Origin: Gracilariopsis chorda
Taxonomy: Eukaryota > Rhodophyta > Florideophyceae > Gracilariales > Gracilariaceae
Direction of reading: 5' to 3'
DNA length: 64,000 nucleotides
Assembly (NCBI GenBank): GCA_003194525.1
Contig: NBIV01000006.1
Coordinates: forward strand, 62,001 to 126,000
Shown here piece by piece: positions 19,102 through 30,282 of the stretch. The position numbers and the translations under genes are program-made. Under the pieces are notes generated by a model. That model was not told the DNA's origin and did no database searches. It saw only the letters and a list, made by a program, of their open reading frames with translations. Position 1 is the first letter of the stretch. Every line of letters starts with the position of its first letter.

Positions 19102-21357
19102 ATGTCGAGCTTTAGAGATGATCACTGGTTTTGGTCCAAAAAAGGCATACCAGATGTGAAACGAGACCGCAAGAGAATCTATTACAAATCTATCAGTGTT
19201 CAGAATGTGAGAGATAACCAAATTCGAGAGTACAAGGTTGGCGACACCGTCAATATGGCTGGAGGAGAAGAAAGATGGGTGGCCCAAATTATCGACCTAT
19301 TTCAGGTTACGCCTCGTGATCCCGAACTACGACAACTACTGAGAACTGATAGTGTCAAGAACGAGTCAAAACATCACTACGAGCTTAAGAGATGTACGTT
19401 GCGATGGTTCTATAATCTCAGCGATATGGATCATAATACAATGAAAAAGGCTAAGTGGCCGAAATCTCTCGAGGGAGAAGTTTGGTTTTCAGATCATGTT
19501 GAAGAAGATGGCTCTAACAGCGTCCAAGTTATCGACGGTCGCGCATGGATTTTCGCCACTGAGAGCGAGAGAACAAAGTTCCTCAAGGATCCCCCTTCTG
19601 ATTACAATGAAAATCGGGACAAAATCCGTATAGTGCGTGGGTATGTGGATTCTACAAGAGATCACCTTCCTCTTCGCCATTTGGCGCCTGGGGAATTAAG
19701 GTGGCTACTAGACAATCCCTCTCCTGACAAGAACTTGTACGAGAACTCGAAGTTACGCTTTGCTGCGCGTACAAAAAGTCCCTCTCCAACAAAAAAGAGA
19801 AAGCCAAAACCTCGGCACACGACTATCCGTGAACCGGTCAACGTTGATGAAGATGAATTCGAGCCAGAGGAATCAAAACCATCACGTGACAGAGAGCACA
19901 AAAAAGCTGTCCGCTCTCAACATCATGTCGCACCACTACGAAAGCGTCCACCACGTAGGATGAAAATAACGGTTGATGACGACGAAGAAACAGCTTCAAA
20001 TGACCGTGACGACGAATCGCGGGATGACATACCGCTTTCAATGCTTAAGCCACATGGTCAAGATGAGGACATAGATCAGGTTAACGACGAAGTCCGGGAC
20101 CTTGTGCACAAGCTGAACGCCTCTGCCTTTGCAGACGAAGAAACGCCTATTCCAACCAGCGAAATTTTTAATCATTCCGATGAACCTGTCGTTGCGGAAC
20201 CTGTGCCTACAGTCCCTCCAGAGGACGAGGATCAGATTACCCCTGCACCGGTGTCACGCCTAAAGAAGCGGAGAGCCGTCTCCGAGAAGCCTAAACCCCC
20301 TGCTTCAAAACTCATGCAAAACGAAGTTATAGTCCTTGATAGTGATGACGAAGAACCTTTTAAGACAACCGTGCCATTGCAGAAGCCAAAACTACAGAGA
20401 TTTCATACGGGAGCAGCCAATCGTGCATACAGGGGAGGGAGACATGGGAGACCATCTGCAAAAAACCGTTCGTCGTTCATGCCCACGTCGAAGGATCAGG
20501 CAAGCCATTTGTCACGGAAGAAAAGTGATACTCTTCAAACGGACAAGAAGCAAAATTTCATCCCTGCGATTCCGGATCTGAGAACGAAGGAAGCATCGAA
20601 GACGAAAGACCCCATGAAAGTCGATAGGGGAAGCAAATTTGGAATCAAGGACAGGCGTGTGTCAACGAATGACCATCGGAGCACTGTAGCAGCTTCTAGG
20701 AACAATGTCGTTACACTCGACGATAATGAAGGACTTGTACTTGACCAAAGCGTGGGCAAGGACGCGAGTAGTCGAGGAACGAAGCGGACTACTAATTTGG
20801 ATGACGCGCGTCACCGGCTATCGCCAAAGCGACGGGCCTTGAGCTCTTCAGGCGCCAAACCCAAACCCTTGCGCTTGCGCACCACTGAAGATCATGCAGG
20901 TATCGAAGATGTAGAAATGCAAGAGGTTGTTTTGCCCTCCCCGAAGTCACCGAGAGATAGCGCTGTTCGGGATAGAGTGCAATCACAAAAGCAGGATGTA
21001 GGAGGTAATGCTATCAAACCCAAGAGCGACCCCGATGTCGATGACGCAGAAATACAGAAGGAATCGCGCAAGGCTCTACACGCAATGAAAGGACACAAGA
21101 AGGCCTTGGATAATATTCATCGAATCTATGACGACATGAATGACATTGATCAGGAATTTATATGGGAGAACCTCGAATGGCTCATTGAAGAGTCTCTACG
21201 TTTTCACAAGGGAGAGAAGGGTTCCGTCAATTTGGAGGAATACGAAAGAATTCTTCGAGATAGGCTTCTAGCAAAACGCAAGGAGGAGATAGGCTCACTA
21301 AGCGAGCTTCCTGTCTTCAAGAGTGACCCAAGCAAGGGAGTAGCAGCTCCTGAGTAG
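19102..21357 (+). CDS. BAH-domain protein, probable chromatin factor
   Basis: Uninterrupted 751-residue frame; ATG 19102 is the first Met after an in-frame TAG at 19096-19098. Residues about 44-165 resemble a BAH (bromo-adjacent homology) domain: VGDTVNMAGGEERWVAQI, then RCTLRWFYNLSDM, then GEVWFSDHVEEDGSNSVQV. In this family the domain binds nucleosomes or partner proteins. The remaining about 580 residues are highly charged and probably disordered, with many basic clusters (KKRKPKP, LRKRPPRRMK, PKRRA) that could be nuclear localisation signals. Acidic IVLDSDDEEP resembles a SUMO-interacting motif. A short helical C-terminus follows. No bromodomain, PHD or methyltransferase domain, so the exact role is unknown. 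No intron, no transfer signs. Confidence 0.75.
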   Translation: MSSFRDDHWFWSKKGIPDVKRDRKRIYYKSISVQNVRDNQIREYKVGDTVNMAGGEERWVAQIIDLFQVTPRDPELRQLLRTDSVKNESKHHYELKRCTLRWFYNLSDMDHNTMKKAKWPKSLEGEVWFSDHVEEDGSNSVQVIDGRAWIFATESERTKFLKDPPSDYNENRDKIRIVRGYVDSTRDHLPLRHLAPGELRWLLDNPSPDKNLYENSKLRFAARTKSPSPTKKRKPKPRHTTIREPVNVDEDEFEPEESKPSRDREHKKAVRSQHHVAPLRKRPPRRMKITVDDDEETASNDRDDESRDDIPLSMLKPHGQDEDIDQVNDEVRDLVHKLNASAFADEETPIPTSEIFNHSDEPVVAEPVPTVPPEDEDQITPAPVSRLKKRRAVSEKPKPPASKLMQNEVIVLDSDDEEPFKTTVPLQKPKLQRFHTGAANRAYRGGRHGRPSAKNRSSFMPTSKDQASHLSRKKSDTLQTDKKQNFIPAIPDLRTKEASKTKDPMKVDRGSKFGIKDRRVSTNDHRSTVAASRNNVVTLDDNEGLVLDQSVGKDASSRGTKRTTNLDDARHRLSPKRRALSSSGAKPKPLRLRTTEDHAGIEDVEMQEVVLPSPKSPRDSAVRDRVQSQKQDVGGNAIKPKSDPDVDDAEIQKESRKALHAMKGHKKALDNIHRIYDDMNDIDQEFIWENLEWLIEESLRFHKGEKGSVNLEEYERILRDRLLAKRKEEIGSLSELPVFKSDPSKGVAAPE

Positions 21358-22113
21358 ATGCATTGATCATTTTGTTCATAAGCTTGTGACGAAAACCGGT
21401 TACGGGACACACCATCAATGAGGAAAACACCTCAGATGCTTGGTTCAACCCTTTTCACAAATGGCTAGTGAGCGTGTGAGTATTAGCGATTGAAATGGAA
21501 ACAGTGGTAGGTGGTATTCATCCTTAATATGGAATCGCGCTTCAAATGGCAGCGGATATATTGGGGTGGAGCTGTGGACACTAGGACTTGTACAATGATC
21601 ATTTAACACTTTGGGTCTTCAGACATACCGGGCTGGATTTGTGCTCGAGCTCTTGTGCTTCAAGCAGTAACACCAATGCCCCTCGCAATCGAGCATCGAT
21701 CTTACTCTCTATTCAATTATCTCTGTGAACTTGAAACAGCTTCACAGACTAAACAATAAGAATGAACCTGCCGGGTGACATGGGAGATATTGTTACTTAT
21801 GGGCCTACGCTACTGATTCCGGAAGTGTGGTGTGAGTCCTTATCAGAAGAACTGCTCTCTCTTCAAGTATTCCAACAAACTAGCCGGCCATTTCTTAAGT
21901 ACCTCTGTTACTTCAAATCAAAGATATGTCGACGCGTGTACGTTTTCGCTTGCTGAGCGAATCTCAAGAGAGATTCTGGCTATCCGCAATAAGCATAGCA
22001 TAGCTCTGCCATGCTGGTATATTCGCAGAGACATCATAAATCCTCGGCCCGGGTCTGCACTGATTTCACATCAGATTCCTTGCGTTCCATCATGTTCGAC
22101 CTTCCAGATGGTC
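21358..22113. other. Convergent intergenic region
   Basis: Lies between the 3' ends of the BAH gene (+) and the methyltransferase gene (-), so it should hold both 3' untranslated regions. Only short frames (for example 21762-21956, 21832-22218) without recognisable content. Confidence 0.5.
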
Positions 22114-23212
22114 CTAGGGGTTCCTTGCGTTCATTCTTTCATGGTGAAGCGCATGAATGAAATCGGGGCCTACGGTGCAGCAACCACCCACAAGCTTGCT
22201 TTGAGTTGCAGACACTAGCTGTGCCCACTGGCTACTGTCGAGGCGTTTCTCATCTTTCCAGCACATTTCAGTTGAAGAGAATGCATGGTGGTTCGGATAG
22301 CACACAGTGTCAATTCGCCATCCATTGTCGCCAAGGCTATCCATGTGATCTGCCACAACAGTTTTGATAATGTTAAGTAAAGGCATGGCATTTGTGACGT
22401 CAACACAATTGATCCCAATCGCAACCAGATTCGCTTTTTCACATTGATGAAGTATCGTCTTAACGACCAAAGATAGTGGATCTCCGTTAGCTATATGTTC
22501 AGCATCTCTACATTGAAAACTAATCCAGTACGGTATATGACAGAAAGCTAATGTTCCCATGGTTTGCACGATCAACGAAGCTTCAGTTCCATTACCTATG
22601 GTTTCGAAGCAAAGGATGTTTCTTTGACTTGCAAAGTCTTTCTCGAAGAGGCGCCGAAGCGTCTGCAACCGTTCCGTATGGAAACTCTGGATTTCATTCG
22701 GGCTGGTTGTGGGATACAATCCTGTATACTCATTTCCCTCCGGTAGTATAGCGATATATGGACCACATGAGACTGCAATAGCGGGGTATCTCCTGGCCTG
22801 CTTCTGTTGCGATGTAAGTGAGTCCCAAAATGTTTTTCGTTCGTCATCCAACAAGTCTCCAGACAAGACCATAATTCTTTCGGCTTCTTCGGAGCTATAA
22901 CCAAATTCGGTTTGTATTTGCTTCGTTGACGCCTGATAGGTAGCCGTAGTGATTATGTCCGCGCCAGCTTGCAGCCATTGTTTAGCTACCTGTCGCAACT
23001 GCACAGATACATCATTATCAGGGGGCTTGCGTTTTAATGAAAAAGTATCACACAGCCGGACTTACCTGTGTCGGGTCTGTCACGAGAAGTTTACCGCCCC
23101 AAAGGCGGCTGTCATGAAGCTTGTTTCCTCGCTCCTCTAAGAGACATCCCAGCCCGCCATCGATAACTACAGCACCGTCCAAAGCATCCAGCCATTGATA
23201 CCAGTCATCCAT
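22114..23212 (-). CDS. Homocysteine S-methyltransferase
   Basis: Transfers a methyl group from S-methylmethionine (or S-adenosylmethionine) to homocysteine, giving methionine; cytosolic in known relatives. Two exons: 23212-23066 (49 codons) and 22998-22114 (294 codons plus stop), total 343 residues, normal for the family. The 67-bp intron has GTAAGT at its start and TGCAG at its end, and removing it joins VTDPTQ to LRQVAKQWLQAGADII. Family marks: VVIDGGLGCLLEERG at the N-terminus, AGADIITTATYQAS, and the zinc-binding cysteines in GINCVD (Cys247) and GGCC (Cys322-323). Start: ATG 23212 is the first Met of the open frame; the codons upstream have none. Intact. Confidence 0.9.
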
Positions 23213-24011
23213 CCCAGAAACTTTAGGTCCCGCGGGAAGTATGTTGTACGAAATGCGCACCCTTATCCGCACTGTGAATGCGTACGGACTGAAGTGTGAC
23301 TAGATCCTTTCTATTCGGTCTGCGGCTTCGTTTGGAATGCTCCGAGTGGAAGAGACGTTCACACAGGGGCTGTTTGTGGTTCATTCAACCCCTATTCCGT
23401 TCGTAGCTAACGTCGTGCCAAACTGTGATATTTTCATTCCTCAAGTTTTGAGAAAGGATATAGATAAAAGGGCAGAGGGGTTGGGTTAAAGGGCTACTCT
23501 TGTATCTTTAGACATATCTACCCTTCGGTACCTCATTCCGGGGCAAGAAGTGAAGGGTATATCTCCTGACCTGCAGGGCTCATAAGAACCGTACGGAAGC
23601 TAATAGTAGGTAGATGTCTTTCGGTGTCCTTTCTCGTCGATTTTTCATATCCAACAGCAGTTCCCGCTGTGTGCCTATGAGATACCTTTGGTATCAAAGG
23701 CATGGAAAGCGTTCCATTCATAATCTTAAAGAAGTTACATGCTCTCTTGAAATTTGCAGCAAAGACCACGAGTGTGCTCACTTGCACTATGGATTGCATC
23801 GTTCTGTGGCTATACCGACATGTAGCGTACAAGAAGCTGTCACGAGAGAAGGGAAGGCGATGAGTTTAAAGAGAACAGCACTAGCACGTATTAGATACTC
23901 TACAGGAAAGACAAACAAAAAACCCCGCCACGAGCCCCTATCCAGCCCAATGGAGGGACGTAGTTACGGAAGTTGCACAGTTACCAAAGGAACAAAAAAA
24001 AGGGAGAACGC
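23213..24011. other. Intergenic between methyltransferase 5' end and actin 3' end
   Basis: Should contain the promoter of the methyltransferase and the 3' untranslated region of actin. A 133-codon plus-strand frame (23614-24015) is present, but it overlaps the end of actin and has no recognisable motif, so I do not call it. Confidence 0.5.
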
Positions 24012-25338
24012 TTAGAAGCATTTGCGGTGAACCACCGACGGACCCATCTCGTCGTATTCGGTCTTGGACACCCACATCTGCTGGAAGGTGGAAAGCGAAG
24101 AGAGAATGGATCCACCAATCCACACTGAGTATTGACGTTCGGGTGGCGCGACAACCTTGATCTTGACTGACGGGGGAGCAAGGGTCTCGAGTTCCTTCTG
24201 GACACGAGTGGCAATGCCCTGGAACATAGTAGTACCACCAGACATGACAATCTGCACAAGTGAAGGGACAAAACAAGCATTAACAAAAAAGTGTTAGCAT
24301 CAAGTTTCAGCGTCTTGAAAGGACATAGGAGTGCAGCAAAAAGGCTTGCAAAACTTACGTTGTTGTAAAGATCCTTACGGATATCAATATCAGTCTTCAT
24401 AATGGAGTCGAATGCAGTCTTATGCATGCCCGCCATTTCGTTTCCGAGAAGCTCCGGCTTGAAGAGAGCCTCAGGGCATTGGAAACGTTCAGCAGCAACA
24501 GTGATAGTTTGTCCATCCGGAAGCTCGTATTCCTTTTCCAAAGAGCTGTTATTATCAGCGGCAGCAAGTTCCTTTTCATAATCCTCGGACACGTAGCAAA
24601 GCTGTTGCTTAATATCACGAACAATCTCAAGTTCAGCAGAAGTAGTGAAGGAGTAACCGCGTTGTTGCAAAAGCTTAGCCATCCAGCCAGTAAGATCCCT
24701 TCCGGCAAGATCGATACGCAACACAGCGTGCGGAAGAGAATAACCTTCGTAGATGGGCACAGTGTGAGTGACACCATCGCCAGAGTCAACGACAATTCCA
24801 GAAGTTCGTCCAGAGGCGTAGAGGGAAAGCACAGCCTGGATAGCTACGTAGAAAGCCGGAATACTGAAGCTCTCGAACATAATCTGTGTCATACGTTCAC
24901 GATTGGCCTTCGGATTAAGCGGGGCCTCAGTGAGAAGGACCGGATGTTCCTGGGGGTCTACACGAAGCTCTGAGAAGAAGGCATGATGCCAGATCTTTTC
25001 CATGTCATCCCAATTGGTGACGATACCGTGTTCGAGGGGGTACTTGATGATGAGGACACCACGACGAGCCATGGCGTTGTCGCCAACATACTCATCCTTG
25101 GTACCAGATCCAACCATGATACCCTGCGTAGAGTGGAAGAAAGAGATGATTGAAGAGGTAAAGTGTCAGGCGGCGTTTGACGGTACTGAGGTGTGATGGT
25201 AGCAAAATTGGAACGTACCTTTTGCTTGGGCTTTCCAATGACGGCAGGGAAGACAGCCTTGGGGGCATCTTCACCAGCCAAACCGGTCTTGCATCGACCG
25301 GAACCATTGTCAATGACGACGGCAGGCTTGAACTGCAT
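24012..25338 (-). CDS. Actin
   Basis: Cytoskeletal ATPase that forms microfilaments. Three exons: 25338-25219 (40 codons), 25123-24359 (255 codons) and 24251-24012 (79 codons plus stop), 374 residues in all. Introns are 95 bp (GTACGT...GCAG) and 107 bp (GTAAGT...GTGCAG), both in phase 0, removed between GKPKQK/GIMVGSG and DLYNN/IVMSGG. Diagnostic blocks: [72 protein letters not shown], and the normal end [15 protein letters not shown]. The middle ([14 protein letters not shown]) departs from animal and plant actins, in line with a red alga. Intact; likely highly expressed, with a TATA box 150 bp upstream. Confidence 0.97.
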
Positions 25339-25487
25339 GATGAGTCAGAAAGAGAAGTTAACGAGAAGGGAAGTTGCGAAGTAGACAAGAAAGAACGGAG
25401 GAAGAAGAGCGCAAGGAAGCTGCAGAAGAGAAGCGGGCGGGCAGAACGGAAACCGGGAACGTAGAGAGCACAAAGCAGAACGGTTCG

Positions 25488-25495
25488 CTTTTATA
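25488..25495 (-). promoter_or_regulatory. TATA box of actin
   Basis: TATAAAAG on the minus strand, 150 bp upstream of the actin ATG (25338). It would place the transcription start near 25460 with a 5' leader of about 120 nt. Confidence 0.6.
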
Positions 25496-26184
25496 CTGCG
25501 AAAGTGAAAGTGTAAGAAGCATAGGTGAGCGCTAACGAGAGCATTAAATTTAAGGCGCAGGAGAGCGATGCAGCAGGGGGAGGGGGGTCAGGACGGGGCG
25601 CGAGCGGAGGGCGAGCGGCTGGAAGGCGGCCGATGGTTTCAAAAGCAACGCGAAAAAGTGGAAATCGCGCGCTCAGCCGGGCAGAGCGGCTGATACTCCG
25701 CTGCAACGGGCCGCAAACGCGTGCGAGCGCGCGCGATGCGGCCACTCAGCAGCCGCCACAGCGCAGTGTGCATTCGCTGTCGGTCGCTCTCGCCGTGACC
25801 ACAGCGCTCGTCTTTGCACTCGCCCACCTCTCCCCCGGAGCAAAGTCCCAAGTCCGGGAATGCCACCATTACATCAGCTTACACTCCCCGTCTTCCACGT
25901 GTGTCAGCTGGCGGCGCTGCTCCGCACGCACCTTCTGGCGCGGGAGCGCAGAGTCCAACTGTACAGCTCGCGCTGCGGCTGTGAGCTGCAGAGGAGCACA
26001 GCCACACATCGCGATCTGGCGCATCGCTCGAGGCCTAATCCCCTCTCTGCCGCTCAACCACACGCTTTCATCTTCGTTTAACCCCTGCATCTTCCCCCGA
26101 TTCCCCGATACACCCTGCTGCACCTCCCCCACCACCTCCGCCGTCCCACCAGCTCCTCCGCTCCTCGCCGCCACCACCTCCGCA
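25496..26184. promoter_or_regulatory. Divergent promoter region, actin / T-protein
   Basis: The two start codons are 846 bp apart, facing away from each other, with no gene between. The T-protein side is very C-rich on the plus strand (25850-26184). The T-protein frame happens to stay open through this region to 25525, but without a suitable start and with low-complexity translation, so I regard it as promoter and leader. Confidence 0.55.
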
Positions 26185-27384
26185 ATGATGAACGTCGCTC
26201 GCACGCTTGTCCGCACCGCCCCTCGTCGCGCGTTGGCCGTGCCCGCGTCCGCGGAGCCCGCGCTCAAGACCACCGTGCTTCACGACAAGCACGTGGCGCT
26301 CGGCGGGAAAATGGTGCCTTTTGCTGGCTATTCCATGCCCGTCCAATATCCCGACGGCATCAAGGACTCGCATTTGTTCGTACGTTCATCCGCCGGATTG
26401 TTCGATGTGTCCCACATGGGACAGATCAAACTGCACGGCGCAGACCGCGCCAAATTCCTCGAACGACTTGTGGTGGCTGATGTGTCCGCTTTGCAACCGA
26501 CGCGAGCTCAGCTGTCCGTCATTACTACCGAGCAGGGCGGAATTATTGATGATACCATTATATCCAACTTGGGTGATTGTCTTGGAATGGTCATCAATGC
26601 TGGTTGCAAGGATAAGGATATTGCTCACATTCGTGAGCATCTTGCGGACGCCACTGCAAGTGGCATGGACGTTAGTTTGGAGATTATTGAAGACCACGAA
26701 TTGCTAGCTTTGCAGGGTCCAGAGGCAATGTCTGTCATGAGTGAACTCGTCACTGGCTTCGACTTCGTGCGAATGCCGTTCATGACGTGCGCCCCGATGG
26801 TTGTCAGCGGCATCAATTGTCATGTGACGCGCTGTGGGTACACCGGTGAAGACGGGTTTGAAATCTCCGTACCGGCAGACAAGGCGCTCGAACTATTCGA
26901 AACGCTCATTGGTAGGGAGGATGTACGAGCTGTGGGACTCGGTGCAAGGGATTCACTGCGACTGGAAGCCGGTCTGTGCCTGTACGGCAACGACATTGAC
27001 GAGACCACATCGCCAGTAGAAGCGGGATTGACGTGGACCATTGGCAAAAGAAGACGGGAGGAAGGCGGATTTCTAGGTGCTGAAACAATCCTCAAACACC
27101 TCAATGAAGGTATTGCGCGACGGAGGATGGCGTTTGTAATGCCAAAGGGCGCGCCGGCCAGAGGGGGTGAAGCGCTATTGAACGACAGTGGTGACAAGGT
27201 TGGAAGCGTTACTAGCGGCGGATTCAGCCCCAGTTTGGGTATGGCGATTGGTATGGGATATGCACTTAAACCGTTCAATAAGAGTGGCACCAGGTTGCAG
27301 GTTCAGGTGCGATCACGCGTTAATGATATTGAGGTTATGAAGATGCCGCTTGTGCCCAGCCATTACTACAGCGTGCCCGAGTGA
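26185..27384 (+). CDS. Glycine cleavage system T-protein (aminomethyltransferase), mitochondrial
   Basis: Takes the aminomethyl group from the H-protein lipoyl arm and passes its methylene to tetrahydrofolate, releasing ammonia; part of the mitochondrial glycine decarboxylase complex used in photorespiration and one-carbon metabolism. 399 residues, single exon. ATG 26185 opens a typical presequence (MMNVARTLVRTAPRRALAVP: Arg-rich, no acidic residues); the next codon is also ATG. Family marks: LGGKMVPFAGYSMPVQY, LFDVSHMGQ (72-80), GGIIDDTI, RCGYTGEDGFEIS, GARDSLRLEAGLCLYG and TSGGFSPSLG near the C-terminus. Length is normal. A possible polyadenylation signal AATAAA lies at 27670-27675. Confidence 0.95.
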   Translation: MMNVARTLVRTAPRRALAVPASAEPALKTTVLHDKHVALGGKMVPFAGYSMPVQYPDGIKDSHLFVRSSAGLFDVSHMGQIKLHGADRAKFLERLVVADVSALQPTRAQLSVITTEQGGIIDDTIISNLGDCLGMVINAGCKDKDIAHIREHLADATASGMDVSLEIIEDHELLALQGPEAMSVMSELVTGFDFVRMPFMTCAPMVVSGINCHVTRCGYTGEDGFEISVPADKALELFETLIGREDVRAVGLGARDSLRLEAGLCLYGNDIDETTSPVEAGLTWTIGKRRREEGGFLGAETILKHLNEGIARRRMAFVMPKGAPARGGEALLNDSGDKVGSVTSGGFSPSLGMAIGMGYALKPFNKSGTRLQVQVRSRVNDIEVMKMPLVPSHYYSVPE

Positions 27385-29403
27385 AAAGCGCGGGTAAAGA
27401 GTTTTCTGTTGGTATGGGCCCTTTGTAGCTAGAAAGTGCTGGGCGCTTGTTAGCTGAGCTCGAAAGCATTATGCTGCGCTGTTACAGTGGACATGCAGGA
27501 CTTCTGCTGTGAAGTGTGATGTACTGGGTCCATCCGAAAACTGAATGTGTAGCTGTGGCGCTGTACTTCTGGATTAGACTTACTCAGATGCTATAACTCT
27601 ATTGGCTTCACCAATAGGACTACGAAACAGTTACCCTGCGACAGCGCATTCATGTAAGATGTGCGTTGAAATAAAAATGATGCCTATGCAATGCACAAAG
27701 CCGCAGACTATGCAAACAATTCTTTTACCCTGAAACCCATAATACAATGTTGTACTAGCGTGGTTAGCTAAATGTACCAGTGATGTTTCAAATGACGTTG
27801 TTTTCAATCAAGTACGCCGGTCTAGTGTCTTTTCATCGTTCTCCACGGTCCGAAACTAAAACTCCCTGCACTGCTGACGCTCGGCGCGACAATTTTCAAT
27901 AACCGGTCTTTTCTTCCTTTCACTTTCTTCGCCAGTTATAAATGGCTATTTGTCACTTATATATAAAAATATCTGTCAATTTTACGCATTTTAATAAAAA
28001 GACAAGCATTTCAGTCATTTTGAGACAACATTCACAATTTTCTTATCTGTTTTTGCTCTATCAGAGTTCAAAAAAAATAATGAACTAAGCCGTCCCTCAA
28101 AACTTTCAAAAATTATATTTAAACTTTCATTTTTTGCATTTTTGCTTTGTTTTTCAATAACAGAAAAACATTTCTTGGCTTTGTCTTTGAGGTAAAGCCT
28201 CGGAAAATATTTTTCATGCACTTTCCCATCCATTTGTGCCCTAGCTGCAGAGGTTCAGAAAGCCCGTATGAAATGCGATCTCATTTTAGGACCATAATCC
28301 TCTCTTCGCTTCTACTATTGCGGTTGCCGCCGTGATGCAACTCCTTTACGCTTCGTGCTGCCGCTGCACCCCAACCGGAACCAACATGACTACGGCACCC
28401 GGCTGCGTTTGGCCACATGCCACCTTCTATCGCACTCTAAGAGAAATATAAGACTCTTCACCGCTCGACTAAAGCCACGCAGATACTAACTTGTTTTTCT
28501 GGCGTCACCCTTGGTTTTTTTTCTAGTTAGGGAATATTTCACTTTGTGCGTCGCTCAATGCTTTCTTTTTGTGTTTCGTTCGCGCAGCCTGATATACGAC
28601 GCAGCACCTGTGCTTGACGGTTGAATGCAATGCCTCTTCGAATTCTTTGTGAGTTTTTTGCTTTGATCGCCAATCGACCTGAACATTGGGTGTTCCCAGA
28701 TACTTGAAGCGCTTGTTCCAGTTCATGCTTGCTCAAAACGTGACTTCTGGCCTCTCGGCGCTTCTAAACTCACGTGCAACACGGCGCAGCTTTCATCCCG
28801 TCACTACAGCCGTTATGTTCCGAACAAAAACCCAAAACTGCACAGGCCGCAATGCGCTGTTGCTGCTTCAGTCTTGCCACACGCCATGAGCTGCTAGCTA
28901 CCTCGCTCTCAAAGCCCATTTTATGTTTCTTGGCCTCTTATACGTCTTCTGCGTCCATCCCGACTGCCCCATGGTGGCCTGCGACTATATCACTCGCCAC
29001 AACCCGCACTGCTGCAGAGAAGGCGAGTTTGGCGCAAAGCAAAAAGGAAATGTTTATTTGTCTAAACGAGTATCAATGACAGACAAAAGAAAATGAATTG
29101 GAGCAGCTTTGCTCAAACTATAACCGTTTGAAGGAAATAACGTACCATATAATAGCCAGCACACATACAGAGTGAGAGCCTGACCAATCATATCATTGAC
29201 CTTTGTATTATTGAACTCCATCTTCAATTCCATCTCAGAAATACGACGCAATATCTCTTCCAATTCCAGTAGTAAATCATTACACCAACCAAATTTTCTA
29301 ATGCAAGAAGAGAATCCATCGGTAGGGTCCTGTGCAGTAGTCTTTGGAGCTCGGGTATGCGTTTCTTCGTATTTCCCCGCCTCCATATCGATAAAAAGAT
29401 ATT
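27385..29403. other. Intergenic, T-protein 3' side to the YR element
   Basis: Contains the presumed T-protein 3' region, then an AT-rich patch (27930-28160). A minus-strand frame 29386-29054 (110 codons, ATG start, a helical stretch LLLELEEILRRISEMELK) ends 18 bp from the YR element; it could be a host fragment, but nothing identifies it. The other frames are short and unrecognised. Confidence 0.4.
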
Positions 29404-29568
29404 ATTTTGTGTACAGTGTGTATGCTGATGAAGATATGTTGGGAAGTAGCGTGGAGCTGGTCGTACAGTACAGCTACCACACGTGTCGAGGCGCCGCAGT
29501 CGGTACTTAGCGACGAGCTACGCTCGTAACCGGCGGCGCCGGACTCCCTCCTCATGTCTATTTCTCTC
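29404..29568 (+). repeat. Left terminal direct repeat of the YR element
   Basis: 165 bp, identical to 33352-33516 except one G/A change. It contains two adjacent perfect hairpins: 29513-29527 (6-bp stem, 3-nt loop) and 29530-29542 (5-bp stem, 3-nt loop), only 2 nt apart. Confidence 0.9.
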
Positions 29569-29634
29569 TGAGAAATTCCCCCATCACTCTTGGGCGGTGA
29601 CAACTTCAGTATACGTGCGATCGTAGCGCGAAGC

Positions 29635-30282
29635 ATGAGCGACAGTGCAAACTCGTCCGCCCCGGCCGCCCTCCGCGGTATGTGGGCAACTGCCAAGCCC
29701 ACCCGGCACGACTTCGCCGCGGTGGTCAACGAGTTGAATGCAGCAAAACTCGTCGGAGAAGGAAGCGTCTTTCAGCGCGCGCCTTATGTCCCGATCACGC
29801 ACATGGCGTACTTCAAACCGCCCATGGACGCTTTTGCCGTCGAGTTGAAGACTAAGGACTGACGCTCGGTCAAAGAATGGCAGTGCATCAACGGCGCGGG
29901 GGTTTGGCTTGAGACCGGACTCGCTGCCCTCATGCTGAGCAAGGAGGGAACCGACGACCTTGACACCATCACTCGCCGTCTGGCACTTGTGGAGACGTCT
30001 TTGAAGGCGTCTCTGGAGGTTCTTCTTATGAGAGCTCAGTACTTTCGGGACATCACGGAAAATGGGATGGAGGAGGCAAAGCAGATGGCGTTTCTCGTCG
30101 AGCAGGGCCACAATGCCGTACACTCCGAGTCGTACCGTACCGCCCGAGAGGCCCTGTCCACTAAGTTGGAGTTCGAGGCCGCCATGCAACTCCCCAACAA
30201 TCGCCTGGGGAAGGCGAACAAAACAACCCAGAAGGACAAGAAGGGAGGCAGCACGAAAGGCAGCGCTGCCGATACGGAATGA
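29635..30282 (+). pseudogene. YR element gag-like ORF, interrupted by one TGA
   Basis: ATG 29635; the same frame runs to TGA 30280-30282 with a single internal TGA at 29860-29862 (D-stop-R context; CGA to TGA would explain it). Joined length about 215 residues. The C-terminal half is helical and ends in a Lys/Gly-rich tail (KANKTTQKDKKGGSTKG), which could bind nucleic acid. No zinc knuckle. Identified as gag only by position ahead of pol. Confidence 0.6.

Noticed and set aside
23213-23272. 20-codon N-terminal extension of the methyltransferase
   Set aside because: It would need a GTG start; the first ATG (23212) gives the family's normal N-terminus.
23614-24015. 133-codon plus-strand frame next to actin
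   Set aside because: It overlaps the actin stop, has no motif, and sits where the actin 3' untranslated region must be.
25525-26184. 220-codon N-terminal extension of the T-protein frame
   Set aside because: It begins without an ATG, is low-complexity, and precedes a textbook mitochondrial presequence at 26185. It is more likely promoter and leader that happens to be open.
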